Shown here: one piece after another, positions 13,892-21,931 of the stretch
Position numbering within the stretch: position 1 is the first letter of the stretch
Layout: each line of letters begins with the position of its first letter
NCBI GenBank assembly: GCA_900758475.1
Contig: CAAERQ010000029.1
Location: 1 to 21,931, forward strand
Reading direction: 5' to 3'
Source: an uncultured Collinsella sp.
Lineage (GTDB): Bacteria; Actinomycetota; Coriobacteriia; Coriobacteriales; Coriobacteriaceae
DNA length: 21,931 nt
Program-made: the position numbers and the translations under genes
Notes under the pieces: model-generated
What the model was told of the DNA's origin: nothing
Database searches by the model: none
Seen by the model: the letters and a program-made list of their open reading frames with translations, nothing else

Positions 13892-15661
13892 ATGTTTAGA
13901 AGGTTTTTGTCTTATTACAAGCCCCAGATGGGGCTTTTTGTTGCCGATACTGTTTGCGCCCTGGTGCTTGCCGCCGTTGACCTGGCGTTTCCTATCATTC
14001 TGCGCAATCTGACCGGCGGGCTCTTTACCCAGGGTCAGGCTGCTATTATGCAGGCGCTCGGTATGATCGCGGTCGGCCTGGTACTGATGTATGCCATCCG
14101 TTGCGCCTGCCGCTACTTTGTGAGCTATTGGGGCCACGTGATGGGCGCGCGCATGGAGTCCAAGATGCGCGAGGACTTGTTCGATCAGTACGAGCGCTTT
14201 AGCTTTGCGTACTTCGATCGCAACAGCTCGGGTGACATGATGAGCCGCGTGGTCAACGACCTATTTGATATCTGCGAGGCGGCACACCACGTGCCCGAGT
14301 GGATTATCATCTGTGGCATCGAGATCGTCGGTTCGTTTGTGATTCTCTTTGCTATCGCCCCGGTGCTGGCGCTTGCCATGGCCGTGGTGACGGCGGTGTT
14401 TGCGGTCATCATGTTTTGGCAGAACATGCGCATGCGCGAGGTCTTTAGCGACAACCGCAAAAAGATCAGCGGTATTAATGCTCAGCTGCAGGATTCGCTG
14501 GCAGGCATGCGCGTGGTCAAGAGTTTTGCGAACGAGGAGACCGAACGCTCTAAGTTTCGCGCCTCGAACGACCGCTATCTTTCGTCCAAGGAGAATATGT
14601 ATCACGCCATGGGCGTCTACACAGCGACGTATGGCCTGCTCTCGGGCGTGCTGTACGTGATCGTGGTGCTGCTGGGTGGTTGGCTCGTTGCCCAGGGTCA
14701 GCTGCAGGCAGTCGATATGGCAACCTTTGCACTCTATATTTCGCTGTTCTGCACCCCGCTCGAGACGCTTGTGAACTCGGCTGAGACGTATCAGAAGGCC
14801 ATCGCCGGCTTTAAACGCATGGACGAGGTGCTTTCGACCGCTCCGGATATCCAGGACAAGCCGGATGCCGCGGACCTGCAGGTTACGGCGGGTGCGGTTG
14901 AGTATCGCGACGTGTGCTTTAGCTATGAGGATGTTGAGCTGGGCGGCGGCGAAGAGGCTCGTCCCGTTATCGACCATATGAATCTGTCCATCAAACCCGG
15001 CCAGACCATCGCACTGGTTGGCCCCTCGGGCGGCGGCAAGTCTACGACTTGTTCGCTGCTGCCGCGCTTTTACGACGTGGCCGACGGATCCATCAGCATC
15101 GACGGCCAGGACGTGCGCGACGTGACGCAACAGAGTCTGCGCCATGCTATTGGCCTGGTGCAGCAGGATGTCTATCTGTTTGACGGTACGATTGGCGAGA
15201 ACATCGCTTACGGCAAGCCGGGCGCCACGGCAGAAGAGGTCGCCGAGGCCGCCCGCCGCGCCAATATCGATGTCTTCATTGAGTCGCTGCCGCAGGGCTA
15301 CGACACGGTCGTGGGCGAGCGCGGCAGCCGTCTTTCGGGCGGCCAGAAGCAGCGCGTAGCCATTGCGCGCGTGTTTCTCAAGAACCCCAAGATCCTGATC
15401 CTGGACGAGGCGACGAGTGCCTTGGATAACGAGAGCGAGGAGGCGGTGCAGGAGTCGCTCGAGCGCCTGGCGCGCGGCCGCACCACGATCATCATCGCCC
15501 ACCGTCTCTCGACCATTAAGCATGCCGACGAGATTGCGACCGTCGAGCATGGTCGCGTTGTGGAACGTGGTACGCACGAGCAGCTTCTCGCCCGCGGCGG
15601 CACCTATGCCCGTTACTATCGAATGCAGTTCGAAGGTGCGCGTGCGCACGAGCTCGACTGA
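13892..15661 (+). CDS. ABC exporter half-transporter (fused membrane and ATPase domains)
   Basis: This 589-residue protein has an N-terminal six-helix exporter domain (to about 320), with the coupling segment KMREDLFDQYERFSFAYFDRNSSGDMMSRVVNDL. The C-terminal ATPase has Walker A GPSGGGKST (377-385), signature LSGGQ (481-485), Walker B ILILDEATSAL (D505, E506) and the H-loop IIAHRLST. Half-transporters of this MsbA-like group work as dimers; no second half is adjacent, so a homodimer is likely. The substrate cannot be told from sequence. The ATG at 13892 has GAGGA 4 nt upstream. The frame opens at 13574, but the upstream part runs through the copy A repeat and overlaps the Nudix gene. A membrane protein gene follows at 19 nt. 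Confidence 0.93.
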   Translation: MFRRFLSYYKPQMGLFVADTVCALVLAAVDLAFPIILRNLTGGLFTQGQAAIMQALGMIAVGLVLMYAIRCACRYFVSYWGHVMGARMESKMREDLFDQYERFSFAYFDRNSSGDMMSRVVNDLFDICEAAHHVPEWIIICGIEIVGSFVILFAIAPVLALAMAVVTAVFAVIMFWQNMRMREVFSDNRKKISGINAQLQDSLAGMRVVKSFANEETERSKFRASNDRYLSSKENMYHAMGVYTATYGLLSGVLYVIVVLLGGWLVAQGQLQAVDMATFALYISLFCTPLETLVNSAETYQKAIAGFKRMDEVLSTAPDIQDKPDAADLQVTAGAVEYRDVCFSYEDVELGGGEEARPVIDHMNLSIKPGQTIALVGPSGGGKSTTCSLLPRFYDVADGSISIDGQDVRDVTQQSLRHAIGLVQQDVYLFDGTIGENIAYGKPGATAEEVAEAARRANIDVFIESLPQGYDTVVGERGSRLSGGQKQRVAIARVFLKNPKILILDEATSALDNESEEAVQESLERLARGRTTIIIAHRLSTIKHADEIATVEHGRVVERGTHEQLLARGGTYARYYRMQFEGARAHELD

Positions 15662-15680
15662 TTGATATGACAGGAAGTAT

Positions 15681-16640
15681 ATGGCTGAGAAGAACCCTTT
15701 GACTCCGGAAGAAGTGACGGAGTTATTCTCCGAGATCGACGCATCCGGCGTTTTGGATCCGACGCTTGCCAAAAAGCGCACCGAGCGCATGCGCGAAAAA
15801 GAGGCCGCGGCCAAGCGCGGCGACAAGGCGGCGCTGGCGCGGCTGCGCAGCGAGGATCGCGCGAGCCAGGCAAAACATATCGACCCGCTGTCCGAGGACG
15901 ACCCTTCGGGCTCGCAGGTGAGCCATACCATTACGAAGACCGCTATGGCTGTGGTCATCGGCATCCTTGTACTGATCGTGGGCATGCAGATTGGCTACGG
16001 CGTGATGCGCCGCCTGAACACTGCCAACCTGTCCGAGAGTGTTTCGGTGGATACCGTTTCCACGGCACTGAAGGGCGGCCTTGAGTGGGGTAACGGCTTT
16101 ACGCAGTTCCCGCTCGACTTTAGCGTCGACGAGGCGGACGAACGTACGGGCACGGTTGAGGTGACGGTGTTGGACACGTCGTCTGCCAACGAGCTCGAGC
16201 TGCTGTCCAACGGGCAGATCCAGGCCGCGGCGCTTGCGACCAACGCGCTGCTCAACGATAAGATTGACCGCGTGGTGTACAACGTGCACGCCTATATCGA
16301 TGAGGACAGCAACATTCAGCACGATTCCTTCTTTGGCATGTTCCCCGCGAGGGGTCATCAGAGCGCCATTCTGACGTTCGTGTGGACCAAGAGCTCATCG
16401 ACCGCTACGAACATCGACTGGAAGATGCATATCGTGAGTATGGACGACACGATTTCCGAGCGCATTCAAAAGCAGGTGAACTCGGTGTCGTCGCTGATTG
16501 AGGACCCGTCGGTGAGCCAGACCAAGATTGACGAGGAAAAGGCCGAACGTGACCTGGAGCATCGCCTGCACGGTCGCGAGATCTTCCGCGGTGGCAAGCC
16601 CGACCGCACGCCGTCCGATCTGCTGGAGCAGGACAAATAA
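15681..16640 (+). CDS. Single-pass membrane protein of unknown function
   Basis: This 319-residue protein has a highly charged cytoplasmic N-terminus (1-80, with TPEEVTELFSEID and a basic KKRTERMREKEAAAKRGDKAAL helix). One transmembrane helix lies at about 87-109. The extracytoplasmic domain of roughly 200 residues is rich in predicted strands (VEVTVLDTSS, RVVYNVHAYIDED, SAILTFVWTK). A charged tail ends in SDLLEQDK. No signal cleavage site is visible, so it should stay anchored. AGGAAG precedes the ATG. The 19-nt gap to the ABC exporter suggests one transcript and possibly a shared process; that is inference. I recognise no family. Confidence 0.8.
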   Translation: MAEKNPLTPEEVTELFSEIDASGVLDPTLAKKRTERMREKEAAAKRGDKAALARLRSEDRASQAKHIDPLSEDDPSGSQVSHTITKTAMAVVIGILVLIVGMQIGYGVMRRLNTANLSESVSVDTVSTALKGGLEWGNGFTQFPLDFSVDEADERTGTVEVTVLDTSSANELELLSNGQIQAAALATNALLNDKIDRVVYNVHAYIDEDSNIQHDSFFGMFPARGHQSAILTFVWTKSSSTATNIDWKMHIVSMDDTISERIQKQVNSVSSLIEDPSVSQTKIDEEKAERDLEHRLHGREIFRGGKPDRTPSDLLEQDK

Positions 16641-16646
16641 GACGCC

Positions 16647-16687
16647 ATCATCCCGCGTGAGCCAAATGCCCGCGCGGGATGATTTTT
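16647..16687 (+). terminator. Intrinsic terminator after the single-pass membrane protein gene
   Basis: ATCATCCCGCG (16647-16657) pairs perfectly with CGCGGGATGAT (16673-16683), followed by TTTTT. Its right arm overlaps the start of the long inverted repeat at 16679. Confidence 0.88.
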
Positions 16688-16785
16688 CTGGGACGGGGAT
16701 TAAATAATCATTTTGAGAACGGGGCTTTGGCGCCAACTGCATACATGGCAGAATGATTTTTAAATCCCCGTCCCAGAAAAATCAT
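16679..16785. repeat. Long inverted repeat with 34-bp arms (MITE- or REP-like)
   Basis: Arms at 16679-16712 and 16752-16785 are reverse complements at 32 of 34 positions, the first 23 without mismatch (core CTGGGACGGGGATT). The 39-nt loop contains GGCGCC and CTGCATACA. The left arm begins inside the preceding terminator, as if the element inserted at the TGAT-TTTT tail. There is no coding capacity. It could also act as a second hairpin terminator or insulator before carA. Confidence 0.75.
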
Positions 16786-16850
16786 TATGCATAGAAAGTC
16801 ATAATTATCATTTCGTAAACATTTCGATGAAATTAACGCCATGGCGCATA

Positions 16851-16872
16851 CTTGCGGTTAAAATACCGCAAG
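16851..16872. promoter_or_regulatory. 8-bp inverted repeat with -10-like loop upstream of carA
   Basis: CTTGCGGT and ACCGCAAG pair perfectly around TAAAAT, which itself resembles a -10 hexamer. CATACT at 16847-16852 is an alternative -10. The element is either an operator across the carA promoter or the first leader hairpin. Confidence 0.45.
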
Positions 16873-16883
16873 GCCTAACTACC

Positions 16884-16918
16884 AACCTTTAAGCCGGTCC
16901 GGAGAGACCGGGAAGGAG
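16884..16918 (+). promoter_or_regulatory. PyrR-binding-loop-like hairpin over the carA Shine-Dalgarno
   Basis: CCTT (16886-16889) pairs with AAGG (16913-16916), and CCGGTC (16894-16899) with GACCGG (16906-16911), with loop CGGAGA. The order CCTTTAA, GTCC, GAGAG and AAGG matches the conserved PyrR-binding loop of pyrimidine leaders. AAGGAG is also the carA ribosome site, and no terminator hairpin follows. UMP-bound PyrR would therefore block translation, as described for mycobacterial pyr mRNA. Confidence 0.72.
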
Positions 16919-16922
16919 AATT

Positions 16923-18428
16923 ATGGCGAACAACCATACTGCGGGCACCGCTGCCCGCACCTTCGCGCCCAGCGAGCTTTGTCAGCGCATGCTGGCCAAA
17001 ACCAGCAAGGGCACCTGCGGTCCCTGCATCCTGTACCTTGAGGATGGGACCATTTTTTATGGACGTGCATGCGGTGCCGAGGGTACCGCGACCGGCGAGG
17101 TCTGCTTCAACACCTCGCTTGAGGGCTACTTTGAGGTCATGACCGATCCGAGCTATGCCGGCCAAATCGTAACCATGACCTATCCGCAGATCGGCAACTA
17201 CGGCATCGACGAGACCGACGTCCAGTCGGCCTTCCCTGGCGATGCCGCTCGCCCTGCGAGCGCGCCGGCCATGCGCGGTATGATCGTCCGCGACATGTGC
17301 GCCACGCCTTCCAACTGGCGCTCGGCCGTCAGCGTGCCGGAGTACCTGCGTGCCCACGGCATCGTCGCTATCGAGGGTGTCGACACCCGCGCTCTTGTGC
17401 GCCATCTGCGCGACAACGGTTCCAAGATGGGTATTATCTCGACGGAGATGTTTGACGTCGCCGAGCTTGCCGAGCGTCTGGCCGCAGCGCCGACGCTGGT
17501 GGGCGAGAACCTGGTCAAGACCGTGAGCTGCTCTGAGCCCCACGTTTTTGCCGCGAGCGATCTGCCCGCTACGCATGATTTTGCGCTTGCCCCTGCCGCT
17601 CCTGCCCGCCACAACGTGGTCGCCTACGACTGCGGCGTCAAGCGCGGCATTCTGGAGGGTCTGGTCCGCGCCGGCTGCGACCTTACTGTCGTGCCGTGGG
17701 ATACGCCCGCGGGTGAGGTGCTCGACATGAATCCCGACGGCGTCTTTTTATCCAACGGCCCCGGCGACCCCGATGCCGTGGTGGAGACCTACGAGCAGGT
17801 GCAGCAACTGATCGGCAAGGTGCCGGTCTTTGGCATTTGCCTTGGTCACCAGATGATCAGCTTGGCGTGCGGCGCCCAAATGGAAAAGCTTAAATTCGGC
17901 CACCGTGGCGGTAACCAGCCGGTTATGAACCTGGTGAGCCGTCGCGTGGAGATTACCGCGCAAAACCACGGCTTTGGCCTGTTGTTCCCCAGTCTGGGCA
18001 AACTGATCCCGGAGCTTTCCGGCGGCGAGACCGAGCATGCGGCCGATGGCGACCTGCGCGCCTGGGTGCGTCGCGGCATCGCGCCGGTCGTGATGAACGA
18101 GCGCTTCGGCCGCATTCGCCTGACGCACGTGAACCTCAACGACGGCACCGCCGAGGGCATCCAGCTGCTCGACGCCCCGTGCTTCTCGGTTCAGTACCAT
18201 CCCGAGGCCTCGCCCGGCCCCACCGATGCCCACTATCTCTTTACCGCCTTTACGCGACTCATGGATGGCGAGGAGAACTACCTGGACATCGACATCGCGA
18301 AGGACCGCCTTGCCGGCTGGAATTTTGCCGACGATGGTTCCGCCGTTCTACCGAACGGCGGACCGGTCGACGCTGCGGCTGCATCTGGCACATCATCTTG
18401 CCGTTCTGCTTCGGACGCGCGGGCATAA
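16923..18428 (+). CDS. carA: Carbamoyl phosphate synthase small (glutaminase) subunit, enlarged
   Basis: This subunit releases ammonia from glutamine and channels it to CarB for carbamoyl phosphate, the precursor of pyrimidines and arginine. It has an N-terminal CarA domain (LYLEDGTIFYG at about 37 on; FNTSLEGYFEVMTDPSYAGQI). The class I amidotransferase has nucleophile Cys306 (GICLGHQ) and His426/Glu428 (YHPEASPGP). At 501 residues it is well over the usual 360-380. It has about 35 extra N-terminal residues, an insert of about 45 between NHGF (348-351) and RLTHVNL (399-405), and a C-terminal tail of about 50 rich in Ala, Ser and Asp. The tail is encoded partly by repeat copy B, and the stop lies in its apical loop. 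AAGGAG 4 nt before the ATG lies in a PyrR-like hairpin. Confidence 0.95.
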   Translation: MANNHTAGTAARTFAPSELCQRMLAKTSKGTCGPCILYLEDGTIFYGRACGAEGTATGEVCFNTSLEGYFEVMTDPSYAGQIVTMTYPQIGNYGIDETDVQSAFPGDAARPASAPAMRGMIVRDMCATPSNWRSAVSVPEYLRAHGIVAIEGVDTRALVRHLRDNGSKMGIISTEMFDVAELAERLAAAPTLVGENLVKTVSCSEPHVFAASDLPATHDFALAPAAPARHNVVAYDCGVKRGILEGLVRAGCDLTVVPWDTPAGEVLDMNPDGVFLSNGPGDPDAVVETYEQVQQLIGKVPVFGICLGHQMISLACGAQMEKLKFGHRGGNQPVMNLVSRRVEITAQNHGFGLLFPSLGKLIPELSGGETEHAADGDLRAWVRRGIAPVVMNERFGRIRLTHVNLNDGTAEGIQLLDAPCFSVQYHPEASPGPTDAHYLFTAFTRLMDGEENYLDIDIAKDRLAGWNFADDGSAVLPNGGPVDAAAASGTSSCRSASDARA

Positions 18429-18484
18429 GCCCAGCGCGCCCTCGCATCACGGCAACCTGATGCACCAGCTGCACCCTCGCTGAC
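18340..18484 (+). repeat. Structured palindromic element, copy B
   Basis: Part 1 is a perfect 9-bp hairpin, CCGCCGTTC (18340-18348) and GAACGGCGG (18353-18361), loop TACC as in copy A. Part 2 starts GTCGACGCTGC (18366-18376) and ends CGCTGAC (18478-18484), 119 nt against 117 in copy A. Inside, TGCA-x-CTGG pairs with CCAG-x-TGCA, CATCA with TGATG, TTGCCGT with ACGGCAA, and GCGCGGGC with GCCC-A-GCGC around loop ATAA. The arms differ from copy A while the pairing is kept. It overlaps the 3' end of carA and most of the carA-carB gap. Confidence 0.68.
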
Positions 18485-18526
18485 TTTTCCAAAACATTGA
18501 GTCAGCCTCTCTAGGAGGTTTTAAAC

Positions 18527-21841
<3,315 letters not shown>

Positions 21842-21864
21842 TTGACCTGGCCGGCCGGGGCGGG

Positions 21865-21931
21865 AGGGGCCGAGATTTCCCCCTTTCGCTCCGGCTGCAA
21901 GCAGAGTCGCTCAGGAGGAAACTCGGCCCCT
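21865..21931. repeat. Inverted repeat after carB, running to the window edge
   Basis: AGGGGCCGAG-a-TTTCC (21865-21880) pairs with GGAAACTCGGCCCCT (21917-21931) with one bulged base. Inside, CTGC-AA-GCAG marks the centre. The element may continue past the window. It begins 23 nt after the carB stop, so it may terminate carAB, or be another palindromic element like copies A and B. Confidence 0.6.

Noticed and set aside
18226..18483. Possible frameshift at the carA 3' end (another frame stays open to 18483)
   Set aside because: All catalytic motifs are in one frame, and neither frame gives a family-like C-terminus past the amidotransferase domain. A palindromic insertion explains the region better than a sequencing shift.

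Overview
The window looks like a core-genome segment of a high-GC Gram-positive bacterium of the Coriobacteriia, most probably Collinsella or a close relative. This is an inference from base composition, codon use, the gene order rpsF-ssb-rpsR-rplI-dnaB-purA, a zinc-type bS18, and ATG/TTG starts with strong Shine-Dalgarno sites. No database search was possible. Almost all proteins are housekeeping. The unusual content lies mainly between genes.

Layout. 1-1640: tRNA-Ile with a terminator, then a bifunctional-nuclease-family protein, a small two-helix membrane protein and an unrecognised acidic protein. 1756-3594: the ribosome-associated GTPase TypA/BipA with a strong terminator. 3724-5667, minus strand: a secreted/membrane bactofilin-like protein and a UPF0126/TRIC-type membrane protein. 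5668-6094: a gene-free stretch full of inverted repeats, including a 25-nt copy of a tRNA-Ser 3' end. 6095-6324, minus: tRNA-Ser(CGA) and tRNA-Ser(GGA), each with its own terminator. 6325-6818: a low-GC stretch leading into the promoter and leader of the ribosomal protein operon.

6819-8507 is rpsF-ssb-rpsR-rplI, closed by a terminator. dnaB and purA follow, each with its own candidate promoter. purD (TTG start) and a Nudix ADP-sugar pyrophosphatase form a tight pair. A half-type ABC exporter is followed at 19 nt by an unrecognised single-pass membrane protein. The window ends with carA-carB (carbamoyl phosphate synthetase), where the carA Shine-Dalgarno lies inside a sequence that closely resembles a PyrR-binding loop. 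Purine synthesis (purA, purD) and pyrimidine/arginine precursor synthesis (carAB) therefore lie a few kilobases from replication (dnaB, ssb) and translation genes.

Most interesting: two copies (13645-13791 and 18340-18484) of what seems to be one structured repeat. Each has a perfect hairpin with loop TACC, then GTCGACGCTGC, then a ~117-119 nt imperfect palindrome ending in CGCTGAC. The arms differ in sequence but keep their pairing. One copy follows the Nudix stop codon directly. The other encodes the end of a carA C-terminal extension, with the carA stop in its apical loop. Other items are the PyrR-like loop, a 34-bp inverted repeat before carA, an ACATGTAC-type repeat cluster near 5.7-5.85 kb, and the inverted tRNA-Ser fragment.
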